Below are positions 24,552 through 38,144 of a DNA stretch of 64,000 nucleotides, in pieces. Source of the DNA: Apium graveolens. Lineage: Eukaryota; Streptophyta; Magnoliopsida; Apiales; Apiaceae. The notes below the pieces were generated by a model, which made no database searches, was not told the DNA's origin, and worked only from the letters and a program-made list of their open reading frames with translations. The stretch spans positions 30,034 through 94,033 of the forward strand of contig NW_027417687.1 of NCBI RefSeq assembly GCF_009905375.1, given 5' to 3'. Numbering within the stretch: position 1 is the stretch's first letter; every line of letters starts with the position of its first letter. The translations under genes were made by a program, and so were the position numbers.

Positions 24552-27500
24552 AAAGTGGCATTAATAGGTGGTAAAAGGATGTCAAATTGGATGTATATGA
24601 TGTTAATATTTTAATTGTTGTATATATGCTGGAATGTGACTCTTATAGGGTGCAAAGTTACTCTAATATAGTGAAAAGTGACTTACATGGTTAATAAAAC
24701 CAAAATGTGGACCAAAATTGACTTGTATGAATGTGGCACTAAGAGGTGGTAAAAGGTTTTCTAATTGCATATACATGATGTTAACATGTTAATTGTACCA
24801 ATATATGATAGTAAGTGACTATTATAAGGTGCAAAGTGACTCTAATATGGTGAGAAGTCACTTACATGATTGCTTAGAACCAAAATATGGCCCAATATTG
24901 ACATGTTGGAAAGGGGTACCAAGAGGTGGTTAAAGGATGTCTAATTGCATGTACATGATGTTAACATGTTAATTGTATAAATATATGGTGGCAAGTGACC
25001 TTATAGGGTGCAAAGTGACTCTAATATGGTGAAAAGTGACTTACATGGTTGATTAGATCCAAAATGTGGAACCAAATTAACTTGTATGAAAGTGGCATTA
25101 ATAGGTGGTAAAAGGATGTCAAATGATGTATATGATGATAACATGTTAATTGTTGTATATATGGTGGAAAGTGACTCTTATAAGGTGCAAAGTGACTCTA
25201 CTATGGTGAAAGTGACTTACATGGTTAATTAGAACCAAAATGTGGACCAAAATTGACTTGTATGAATGTGGCACTGACATGTGATAAAAGGATTTCTAAT
25301 TGCATGTACATGATGTTAACATGTTAATTGTACCATTATATGATGGCAAGTGACTCTTATAAGGTGCAAAGTGACTCTAATATGGTGAGAAGTCACTTAC
25401 ATGATTGATCAGAGCCAAATGTGGCCCAAAATTGACTTGTTGGAAAGGGGTACCAAGAGGTGGTTAAAGGATGTCTAATTGCATGTACATGATGTTAACA
25501 TGTTAATTGTATAAATATATGGTGGCAAGTGACTCTTATAGGGTGCAAAGTGACTCTAATATGGTGAAAAGTGACTTACATGGTTATTAGAGCCAAAATG
25601 TGTAACAAAATTAACTTGTATGAAAGTGGCATTAATAGGTGGTAGAAGGATATCAAATTGGATGTATATGATGTTAATATTTTAATTGTTGTATATATGC
25701 TGGAATGTGACTCTTATAGGGTGCAAAGTTACTCTAATATGGTGAAAAGTAACTTACATGGTTAATTAGAACCAAAATGTGGACCAAAATTGACTTGTAT
25801 GAATGTGGCAATAAGAGGTGGTAAAAGGATTTCTAATTGAATGTACATGATATTAACATGGTAATTTTACCATTATATGATGGCAAGTGACTCTTATAAG
25901 GTGCAAAGTGACTCTAATATGGTGAGAAGTCACTTACATGATGATTAGAGCCAAAATGTGGCCCAAAATTGACTTGTTGGAAAGGGGTACCAAGAGGTGG
26001 TTAAAGAATGTCTAATTGCATGTACATGATGTTAACATGTTAATTGATATAAATATATGGTGGCAAGTGACTTTATAGGGTGCAAAGTGACTCTAATATG
26101 GTGAAAATTGACTTACATGGTTGATTAGAGCCAAAATGTGTAACAAAATTAACTTGTATGAAAGTGGCATTAATAGGTGGTAAAAGGATGTCAAATTGGA
26201 TGTATATGATGTTAATATTTTAATTGTTGTATATATGCTGGAATGTGACTCTTATAGGGTGCAAAGTTACTCTAATATAGTGAAAAGTGACTTACATGGT
26301 TAATAAAACCAAAATGTGGACCAAAATTGACTTGTATGAATGTGGCACTAAGAGGTGGTAAAGGTTTTCTAATTGCATATACATGATGTTAACATGTTAA
26401 TTGTACCAATATATGATAGTAAGTGACTATTATAAGGTGCAAAGTGACTCTAATATGGTGAGAAGTCACTTACATGATTGCTTAGAACCAAAATATGGCC
26501 CAATATGACATGTTGGAAAGGGGTACCAAGAGGTGGTTAAAGGATGTCTAATTGCATGTACATGATGTTAACATGTTAATTGTATAAATATATGGTGGCA
26601 AGTGACCTTATAGGGTGCAAAGTGACTCTAATATGGTGAAAAGTGACTTACATGGTTCATTAGAGCCAAAATGTGTAACAAAATTAACTTGTATGAAAGT
26701 GGCATTAATAGGTGGTAGAAGGATATCAAATTGGATGTATATGATGTTAATATTTTAATTGTTGTATATATGCTGGAATGTGACTCTTATAGGGTGCAAA
26801 GTTACTCTAATATGGTGAAAAGTAACTTACATGGTTAATTAGAACCAAAATGTGGACCAAAATTGACTTGTATGAATGTGGCAATAAGAGGTGGTAAAAG
26901 GATTTCTAATTGAATGTACATGATATTAACATGGTAATTTTACCATTATATGATGGCAAGTGACTCTTATAAGGTGCAAAGTGACTCTAATATTATGAGA
27001 AGTCACTTACATGATTGATCAGAGCCAAATGTGGCCCAAAATTGACTTGTTGGAAAGGGTACCAAGAGGTGGTTAAAGGATGTCTAATTGCATGTACATG
27101 ATGTTAACATGTTAATTGTATAAATATATGGTGGCAAGTGACTTTTATAGGGTGCAAAGTGACTCTAATATGGTGAAAAATGACTTACATGGTTGATTAG
27201 AGCCAAAATATGTAACAAAATTAACTTGTATGAAAGTGGCATTAATAGGTGGTAAAAGGATGTCAAATTGGATGTATATGATGTTAATATTTTAATTGTT
27301 GTATATATGCTGGAATGTGACTCTTATAGGGTGCAACGTTACTCTAATATAGTGAAAAGTGACTTACATGGTTAATAAAACAAAATGTGGACCAAAATTG
27401 ACTTGTATGAATGTGGCACTAAGAGGTGGTAAAAGGTTTTCTAATTGCATATACATGATGTTAACATGTTAATTGTACCAATATATGATAGTAAGTGACT

Positions 27501-30500
27501 ATTATAAGGTGCAAAGTGACTCTAATATGGTGAGAAGTCACTTACATGATTGCTTAGAACCAAAATATGGCCCAATATTGACATGTTGGAAAGGGGTACC
27601 AAGAGGTGGTTAAAGGATGTCTAATTGCATGTACATGATGTTAACATGTTAATTGTATAAATATATGGTGGCAAGTGACCTTATAGGGTGCAAAGTGACT
27701 CTAATATGGTGAAAAGTGACTTACATGGTTGATTAGAGCCAAAATGTGGAACAAAATTAACTTGTATGAAAGTGGCATTAATAGGTGGTAAAAGGATGTC
27801 AAATTGGATGTATATGATGATAACATGTTAATTGTTGTATATATGGTGGAAAGTGACTCTTATAAGGTGCAAAGTGACTCTACTATGGTGAAAGTGACTT
27901 ACATGGTTAATTAGAACCAAAATGTGGACCAAAATTGACTTGTATGAATGTGGCACTGACATATGATAAAAGGATTTCTAATTGCATGTACATGATGTTA
28001 ACATGTTAATTGTACCATTATATGATGGCAAGTGACTCTTATAAGGTGCAAAGTGACTCTAATATGGTGAGAAGTCACTTACATGATTGATCAGAGCCAA
28101 AATGTGGCCCAAAATTGACTTGTTGGAAAGGGGTACCAAGAGGTGGTTAAAGGATGTCTAATTGCATGTACATGATATTAACATGTTAATTGTATAAATA
28201 TATGGTGGCAAGTGACTCTTATAGGGTGCAAAGTGACTGTAATATGGTGAAAAGTGACTTACATGGTTCATTAGAGCTAAAATGTGTAACAAAATTAACT
28301 TGTATGAAAGTGGCATTAATAGGTGGTAGAAGGATATCAAATTGGATGTATATGATGTTAATATTTTAATTGTTGTATATATGCTGGAATGTGACTCTTA
28401 TAGGGTGCAAAGTTACTCTAATATGGTGAAAAGTAACTTACATGGTTAATTAGAACCAAAATGTGGACCAAAATTGACTTGTATAAATGTGGCAATAAGA
28501 GGTGGTAAAAGGATTTCTAATTGAATGTACATGATATTAACATGGTAATTTTACCATATATGATGGCAAGTGACTCTTATAAGGTGCAAAGTGACTCTAA
28601 TATGGTGAGAAGTCACTTACATGATTGATCAGAGCCAAAATGTGGCCCAAAATTGACTTTTTGGAAAGGGGTACCAAGAGGTGGTTAAAGGATGTCTAAT
28701 TGCATGTACATGATGTTAACATGTTAATTGTATAAATATATGGTGGCAAGTGACTTTTATAGGGTGCAAAGTGACTCTAATATGGTGAAAATTGACTTAC
28801 ATGGTTGATTAGAGCCAAAATGTGTAACAAAATTAACTTGTATGAAAGTGGCATTAATAGGTGGTAAAAGGATGTCAAATTGGATGTATATGATGTTAAT
28901 ATTTTAATTGTTGTATATATGCTGGAATGTGACTCTTATAGGGTGCAAAGTTACTCTAATATAGTGAAAAGTGACTTACATGGTTAATAAAACCAAAATG
29001 TGGACCAAAATTGACTTGTATGAATGTGGCACTAAGAGGTGGTAAAAGGTTTTCTAATTGCATATACATGATGTTAACATGTTAATTGTACCAATATATG
29101 ATAGTAAGTGACTATTATAAGGTGCAAAGTGACTCTAATATGGTGAGAAGTCACTTACATGATTGCTTAGAACCAAAATATGGCCCAATATTGACATGTT
29201 GGAAAGGGGGTACCAAGAGGTGGTTAAAGGATGTCTAATTGCATGTACATGATGTTAACATGTTAATTGTATAAATATATGGTGGCAAGTGACTCTTATA
29301 GGGTGCAAAGTGACTCTAATATGGTGAAAAGTGACTTACATGGTTGATTAGAGCCAAAATGTGGAACAAATTAACTTGTATGAAAGTGGCATTAATAGGT
29401 GGTAAAAGGATGTCAAATTGGATGTATATGATGATAACATGTTAATTGTTGTATATATGGTGGAAAGTGACTCTTATAAGGTGCAAAGTGACTCTACTAT
29501 GGTGAAAAGTGACTTACATGGTTAATTAGAACCAAAATGTGGACCAAAATTGACTTGTATGAATGTGGCACTGACATGTGATAAAAGGATTTCTAATTGC
29601 ATGTACATGATGTTAACATGTTAATTGTACCATTATATGATTGCAAGTGACTCTTATAAGGTGCAAAGTGACTCTAATATGGTGAGAAGTCACTTACATG
29701 ATTGATCCAAAATGTGGACCAAAATTGACTTGTTGGAAAGGGGTACCAAGAGGTGGTTAAAGGATGTCTAATTGTATGTACATGATGTTAACATGTTAAT
29801 TGTATAAATATATGGTGGCAAGTGACTCTTATAGGGTGCAAAGTGACTCTAATATGGTGAAAAGTGACTTACATGGTTCATTAGAGCCAAAATGTGTAAC
29901 AAAATTAACTTGTATGAAAGTGGCATTAATAGGTGGTAGAAGGATATCAAATTGGATGTATATGATGTTAATATTTTAATTGTTGTATATATGCTGGAAT
30001 GTGACTCTTATAGGGTGCAAAGTTACTCTAATATGGTGAAAAGTAACTTACATGGTTAATTAGAACCAAAATGTGGACCAAAATTGACTTGTATGAATGT
30101 GGCAATAAGAGGTGGTAAAAGGATTTCTAATTGAATGTACATGATATTAACATGGTAATTTTACCATTATATGATGGCAAGTGACTCTTATAAGGTGCAA
30201 AGTGACTCTAATATGGTGAGAAGTCACTTACATGATTGATCAGAGCCAAATGTGGCCCAAAATTGACTTGTTGGAAAGGGGTACCAAGAGGTGGTTAAAG
30301 GATGTCTAATTGCATGTACATGATGTTAACATGTTAATTGTATAAATATATGGTGGCAAGTGACTTTTATAGGGTGCAAAGTGACTCTAATATGGTGAAA
30401 ATGACTTACATGGTTGATTAGAGCCAAAATGTGTAACAAAATTAACTTGTATGAAAGTGGCATTAATAGGTGGTAAAAGGATGTCAAATTGGATGTATAT

Positions 30501-32068
30501 GATGTTAATATTTTAATTGTTGTATATATGCTGGAATGTGACTCTTATAGGGTGCAAAGTTACTCTAATATAGTGAAAAGTGACTTACATGGTTAATAAA
30601 CCAAAATGTGGACCAAATTGACTTGTATGAATGTGGCACTAAGAGGTGGTAAAAGGTTTTCTAATTGCATATACATGATGTTAACATGTTAATTGTACCA
30701 ATATATGATAGTAAGTGACTATTATAAGGTGCAAAGTGACTCTAATATGGTGAGAAGTCACTTACATGATTGCTTAGAACCAAAATAGTGGCCCAATATT
30801 GACATGTTGGAAAGGGGTACCAAGAGGTGGTTAAAGGATGTCTAATTGCATGTACATGATGTTAACATGTTAATTGTATAAATATATGGTGGCAAGTGAC
30901 CTTATAGGGTGCAAAGTGACTCTAATATGGTGAAAAGTGACTTACATGGTTGATTAGAGCCAAAATGTGGAACAAAATTAACTTGTATGAAAGTGGCATT
31001 AATAGGTGGTAAAAGGATGTCAAATTGGATGTATATGATGATAACATGTTAATTGTTGTATATATGGTGGAAAGTGACTCTTATAAGGTGCAAATTGACT
31101 CTACTATGGTGAAAAGTGACTTACATGGTTAATTAGAACCAAAATGTGGACCAAAATTGACTTGTATGAATGTGGCACTGACATATGATAAAAGGATTTC
31201 TAATTGCATGTACATGATGTTAACATGTTAATTGTACCATTATATGATGGCAAGTGACTCTTATAAGGTGCAATGTGACTCTAATATGGTGAGAAGTCAC
31301 TTACATGATTGATCAGAGCCAAAATGTGGCCCAAAATTGACTTGTTGGAAAGGGGTACCAAGAGGTGGTTAAAGGATGTCTAATTGCATGTACATGATAT
31401 TAACATGTTAATTGTATAAATATATGGTGGCAAGTGACTCTTATAGGGTGCAAAGTGACTCTAATATGGTGAAAAGTGACTTACATGGTTCATTAGAGCC
31501 TAAAAGTGTAACAAAATTAACTTGTATGAAAGTGGCATTAATAGGTGGTAGAAGGATATCAAATTGGATGTATATGATGTTAATATTTTAATTGTTGTAT
31601 ATATGCTGGAATGTGACTCTTAAAGGGTGCAAAGTTACTCTAATATGGTGAAAAGTAACTTACATGGTTAATTAGAACCAAAATGTGGACCAAAATGACT
31701 TGTATGAATGTGGCAAGTAAGAGGTGGTAAAAGGATTTCTAATTGCATGTACATGATGTTAACATGGTAATTTTACCATTATATGATGGCAAGTGACTCT
31801 TATAAGGTGCAAAGTGACTCTAATATGGTGAGAAGTCAGTTACATGATTGATTAGAGCCAAAATGTGGCCCAAAATTGACTTGTTGGAAAGGGGTACCAA
31901 GAGGTGGTTAAAGGATGTCTAATTGCATGTACATGATGTTAACATGTTAATTGTATAAATATATGGTGGCAAGTGACCCTTATAGGGTGCAAAGTGACTC
32001 TAATATGGTGAAAAGTGACTTACATGGTTGATTAGTGCCAAATTGTGGGAACAAAATTAACTTGTATG
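24552..32068 (+). repeat. Nonamer run 2 (four nonamers and one hexamer)
   Basis: Nonamers start at 24552, 27233, 28845 and 30454. The unit 26161-27232 is a hexamer. Single-base indels are present throughout but moderate. The final gamma trimer (31529) is a variant with CTTAAAGGGTGC and GCATGTACATGATGTTAAC, and leads into the tetramer at 32069. Confidence 0.85.
26161..27232 (+). repeat. Hexamer: nonamer lacking the beta trimer
   Basis: The alpha trimer starting at 26161 ends with the beta-type D tail (GTTCATTAGAGCC, AAAATGTGTAAC) and is followed at once by a gamma trimer at 26696. This is what an unequal exchange between the D monomers of alpha and beta would leave. Total 1072 bp. Confidence 0.85.
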
Positions 32069-35000
32069 AATAGTGGCATTAATAGGTGGTAAAAGGATGT
32101 CAAATTGATGATAACATGTTAATTGTTGTATATAGTGGAAAGTGACTCTTATAAGGTGCAAAGTGACTCTAATGTAATGAAAAGTGACTTTACATGGTTG
32201 ATTAAAACCAAATTTGGAACCAAAATTTTACCTGTATGAAAGTGGAACTAAGAGGTGGTAAAATGATGTCAAATTGGATGTATATGATGTTAATATTTTA
32301 ATTGTTGTATATATGCTGAAATGTGACTCTTATAGGGTGCAAAGTTACTCTAATATGGTGAAAAGTGACTTACATGGTTAATAAAACCAAAATGTGGACC
32401 AAAATTGACTTGTATGAATGTGGCACTCACATGTGATAAAAGGATTTCTAATTGCATGTACATGATGCTAACATGTTAATTGTACCATTATATGATGGCA
32501 AGTGACTCTTATAAGGTGCAAAGTGACTCTAATATGGTGAGAAGTCACTTACATGATTGATCAGAGCCAAAATGTGGCCCAAAATTGACTTGTTGGAAAG
32601 GGGTACCAAGAGGTGGTTAAAGGAATGTCTAATTGCATGTACATGATGTTAACATGTTAATTGTATAAATATATGGTGGCAAGTGACCTTTTATAGGGTG
32701 CAAAGTGACTCTAATATGGTGAAAATTGACTTACATGGTTGATTAGAGCCAAAATGTGTAACAAAATTAACTTGTATGAAAGTGGCATTAATAGGTGGTA
32801 AAAGGATGTCAAATTGGATGTATATGATGTTAATATTTTAATTGTTGTATATATGCTGGAATGTGACTCTTATAGGGTGCAAAGTACTCTAATATAGTGA
32901 AAAGTGACTTACATGGTTAATAAACCAAAATGTGGACCAAAATTGACTTGTATGAATGTGGCACTAAGAGGTGGTAAAAGGATTTTCTAATTGCATATAC
33001 ATGATGTTAACATGTTAATTGTACCAATATATGATAGTAAGTGACTCTTATAAGGTGCAAAGTGACTCTAATATGGTGAGAAGTCACTTACATGATTGCT
33101 TAGAAGCCAAAATATGGCCCAATATTGACATTGTTGGAAAGGGGTACCAAGAGGTGGTTAAAGGATGTCTAATTGCATGTACATGATGTTAACATGTTAA
33201 TTGTATAAATATATGGTGGCAAGTGACCTTATAGGGTGCAAAGTGACTCTAATATGGTGAAAAGTGACTTACATGGTTGATTAGAGCCAAAATGTGGAAC
33301 AAAATTAACTTGTATGAAAGTGGCATTAATAGGTGGTAAAAGGATGTCAAATTGGATGTATATGATGATAACATGTTAATTGTTGTATATATGGTGGAAA
33401 GTGACTCTTATAAGGTGCAAAGTGACTCTATATAGGTGAAAAGTGACTTACATGGTTAATTAGAACCAAAATGTGGACCAAAATTGACTTGTATGAATGT
33501 GGCACTGACATGTGATAAAAGGATTTCTAATTGCATGTACATGATGTTAACATGTTAATTGTACCATTATATGATGGCAAGTGACTCTTATAAGGTGCAA
33601 AGTGACTCTAATATGGTGAGAAGTCACTTACATGATTGATTCAGAGCCAAAATGTGGCCCAAAATTGACTTGTTGGAAGGGGTACCAAGAGGTGGTTAAA
33701 GGATGTCTAATTGCATGTACATGATGTTAACATGTTAATTGTATAAATATATGGTGGCAAGTGACTCTTATAGGGATGCAAAGTGACTCTAATATGGTGA
33801 AAAGTGACTTACATGGTTTATTAGAGCCCAAAATGTGTAACAAAATTAACTTGTATGAAAGTGGCATTAATAGGTGGTAGAAGGATATCAAATTGGATGT
33901 ATATGATGTTAATATTTTAATTGTGTATATATGCTGGAATGTGACTCTTATAGGGTGCAAAGTTACTCTAATATGGTGAAAAGTAACTTACATGGTTAAT
34001 TAGAACCAAAATGTGGACCAAAATGACTTGTATGAATGTGGCACTAAGAGGTGGTAAAGGCATTTTCTAATTGCATGTACATGATATAACATGGTAATTT
34101 TACCATTATATGATGGCAAGTGACTCTTATAAGGTGCAAAGTGACTCTAATATGGTGAGAAGTCACTTACATGATTGATTAGAGCCAAAATGTGGCCCAA
34201 AATTGACTTGTTGGAAAGGGGTACCAAGAGGTGGTTAAAGATGTCTAATTGCATGTACATGATGTTACATGTTAATTGTATAAATATATGGTGGCAAGTG
34301 ACTTTATAGGGTGCAAAGTGACTCTAATATGGTGAAAATTGACTTGGTTGATTAGAGCCAAAATGTGTAACAAAATTAACTTGTATGAAAGTGGCATTAA
34401 TAGGTGGTAAAAGGATGTCAAATTGGATGTATATGATGTTAATATTTTAATTGTTGTATATATGCTGGAATGTGACTCTTATAGGGTGCAAAGTTACTCT
34501 AATATGGTGAAAAGTGACTTACATGGTTAATAAAACCAAAATGTGGACCAAAATTGACTTGTATGAATGTGGCACTAAGAGGTGGTAAAAGGATTTCTAA
34601 TTGCATGTACATGATGTTAACATGTTAATTGTACCATTATATGATAGCAAGTGACTATTATAAGGTGCAAAGTGACTCTAATATGGTGAGAAGTCACTTA
34701 CATGATTGATTAGAACCAAAATATGGCCCAAATATTGACATGTTGGAAAGGGGTACCAAGAGGTGGTTAAAGGATGTCTAATTGCATGTACATGATGTTA
34801 ACATGTTAATTGTATAAATATATGGTGGCAAGTGACCTTATAGGGTGCAAAGTGACTCTAATATGGTGAAAAGTGACTTACATGGTTGATTAGAGCCAAA
34901 TGTGGAACAAAATTAACTTGTATGAAAGTGGCATTAATAGGTGGTAAAAGGATGTCAAATTGGATGTATATGATGATAACATGTTAATTGTTGTATATAT

Positions 35001-38000
35001 GGTGGAAGTGACTCTTATAAGGTGCAAAGTGACTCTACTATGGTGAAAAGTGACTTACATGGTTAATTAGAACCAAAATGTGGACCAAAATTGACTTGTA
35101 TGAATGTGGCACAGGACATGTGATAAAAGGATTTCTAATTGCATGTACATGATGTTAACATGTTAATTGTACCATTATATGATGCAAGTGACTCTTATAA
35201 GGTGCAAAGTGACTCTAATATGGTGAGAAGTCACTTACATGATTGATCCAAAATGTGGCCCAAAATTGACTTGTTGGAAAGGGGTACCAAGAGGTGGTTA
35301 AAGGATGTCTAATTGCATGTACATGATGTTAACATGTTAATTGTATAAATATATGGTGGCAAGTGACTCTTATAGGGTGCAAAGTGACTCTAATATGGTG
35401 AAAAGTGACTTACATGGTTCATTAGAGCCAAAATGTGTAACAAAATTAACTTGTATGAAAGTGGCATTAATAGGTGGTAGAAGGATATCAAATTGGATGT
35501 ATATGATGTTAATATTTTAATTGTTGTATATATGCTGGAATGTGACTCTTATAGGTGCAAAGTTACTCTAATATGGTGAAAAGTAACTTACATGGTTAAT
35601 TAGAACCAAAATGTGGACCAAAATTGACTTGTATGAATGTGGCAATAAGAGGTGGTAAAAGGATTTCTAATTGAATGTACATGATATTAACATGGTAATT
35701 TTACCATTATATGATGGCAAGTGACTCTTATAAGGTGCAAAGTGACTCTAATATGGTGAGAAGTCACTTACATGATTGATCAGAGCCAAAATGTGGCCCA
35801 AAATTGACTTGTTGGAAAGGGGTACCAAGAGGTGGTTAAAGGATGTCTAATTGCATGTACATGATGTTAACATGTTAATTGTATAAATATATGGTGGCAA
35901 GTGACTCTTTATAGGGTGCAAAGTGACTCTAATATGGTGAAAAATGACTTACATGGTTGATTAGAGCCAAAATATGTAACAAAATTAACTTGTATGAAAG
36001 TGGCATTAATAGGTGGTAAAAGGATGTCAAATTGGATGTATATGATGTTAATATTTTAATTGTTGTATATATGCTGGAATGTGACTCTTATAGGGTGCAA
36101 AGTTACTCTAATATAGTGAAAAGTGACTTACATGGTTAATAAACCAAAATGTGGACCAAAATTGACTTGTATGAATGTGGCACTAAGAGGTGGTAAAAGG
36201 TTTTCTAATTGCATATACATGATGTTAACATGTTAATTGTACCAATATATGATAGTAAGTGACTATTATAAGGTGCAAAGTGACTCTAATATGGTGAGAA
36301 GTCACTTACATGATTGCTTAGAACCAAAATATGGCCCAATATTGACATGTTGGAAAGGGGTACCAAGAGGTGGTTAAAGGATGTCTAATTGCATGTACAT
36401 GATGTTAACATGTTAATTGTATAAATATATGGTGGCAAGTGACCTTATAGGGTGCAAAGTGACTCTAATATGGTGAAAAGTGACTTACATGGTTGATTAG
36501 AGCCAAAATGTGGAACAAAATTAACTTGTATGAAAGTGGCATTAATAGGTGGTAAAAGGATGTCAAATTGGATGTATATGATGATAACATGTTAATTGTT
36601 GTATATATGGTGGAAAGTGACTCTTATAAGGTGCAAAGTGACTCTACTATGGTGAAAAGTGACTTACATGGTTAATTAGAACCAAAATGTGGACCAAAAT
36701 TGACTTGTATGAATGTGGCACTGACATGTGATAAAAGGATTTCTAATTGCATGTACATGATGTTAACATGTTAATTGTACCATTATATGATGGCAAGTGA
36801 CTCTTATAAGGTGCAAAGTGACTCTAATATGGTGAGAAGTCACTTACATGATTGATTAGCCAAAATGTGGCCCAAAATTGACTTGTTGGAAAGGGGTACC
36901 AAGAGGTGGTTAAAGGATGTCTAATTGCATGTACATGATGTTAACATGTTAATTGTATAAATATATGGTGGCAAGTGACCTTATAGGGTGCAAAGTGACT
37001 CTAATATGGTGAAAAGTGACTTACATGGTTCATTAGAGCCAAAATGTGTAACAAAATTAACTTGTATGAAAGTGGCATTAATAGGTGGTAGAAGGATATC
37101 AAATTGGATGTATATGATGTAATATTTTAATTGTTGTATATATGCTGGAATGTGACTCTTATAGGTGCAAAGTTACTCTAATAGGGTGAAAAGTACTTAC
37201 ATGGTTAATTAGAAACAAATGTGGACCAAAATTGACTTGTATAATGTGGCAATAGAAGGTGGTAAAAGGATTTCTAATTGCATGTACATGATAGTTAACA
37301 TGGTAATTTTACCATTATATGATGGCAAGTGACTCTTATAAGGTGCAAAGTGACTCTAATATGGTGAGAAGTCACTTACATGATTGATCAGAGCCAAAAT
37401 GTGGCCCAAAATTGACTTGTTGGAAAGGGGTACCAAGAGGTGGTTAAAGGATGTCTAATTGCATGTACATGATGTTAACATGTTAATTGTATAAATATAT
37501 GGTGGCAAGTGACTTTTATAGGGTGCAAAGTGACTCTAATATGGTGAAAAGTGACTTACATGGTTGATTAGAGCCAAAATGTGTAACAAAATTAACTTGT
37601 ATGAAAGTGGCATTAATAGGTGGTAAAAGGATGTCAAATTGGATGTATATGATGTTAATATTTTAATTGTTGTATATATGCTGGAATGTGACTCTTATAG
37701 GGTGCAAAGTTACTCTAATATGGTGAAAAGTGACTTACATGGTTAATTAGAAACCAAAATGTGGACCAAAATTGACTTGTATGAATGTGGCACTAAGAGG
37801 TGGTAAAAGGTTTTCTAATTGCATATACATGATGTTAACATGGTAATTGTACCAATATATGATAGTAAGTGACTATTATAAGGTGCAAAGTGACTCTAAT
37901 ATGGTGAGAAGTCACTTACATGATTGCTTAGAGACCAAAATAGTGGCCCAATATTGACATGTTGGAAAGGGGTACCAAGAGGTGGTTAAAGGATGTCTAA

Positions 38001-38144
38001 TTGCATGTACATGATGTTAACATGTTAATTGTATAAATATATGGTGGCAAGTGACCTTATAGGGTGCAAAGTGACTCTAATATGGTGAAAAGTGACTTAC
38101 ATGGTTGATTAGAGCCAAAATGTGGAACAAAATTAACTTGTATG
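31529..38144 (+). repeat. Segment A of a ~10.4-kb-offset duplication
   Basis: Rare variants here recur about 10.4 kb downstream: CTTAAAGGG near 31620 (42020), the deleted tetramer at 32069 (42473), GGTTTATTAGAGCC near 33815 (44214), GCATTTTCTAA near 34060 (GCATTTCTAA near 44459), ATTGATCCAAAATG near 35243 (45648), and AATATGTAAC near 35972 (46377). The right boundary is approximate. This copy has more indels than its partner. Confidence 0.75.
32069..32778 (+). repeat. Isolated tetramer in the nonamer zone (2)
   Basis: 710 bp. It shares two private deletions with the tetramer at 42473: TCAAATTGATGATAACATG, lacking GATGTATA, and GTATATAGTGGAAAG. C is beta-like with CACTCACATGTG and GATGCTAAC. 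Confidence 0.85.
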
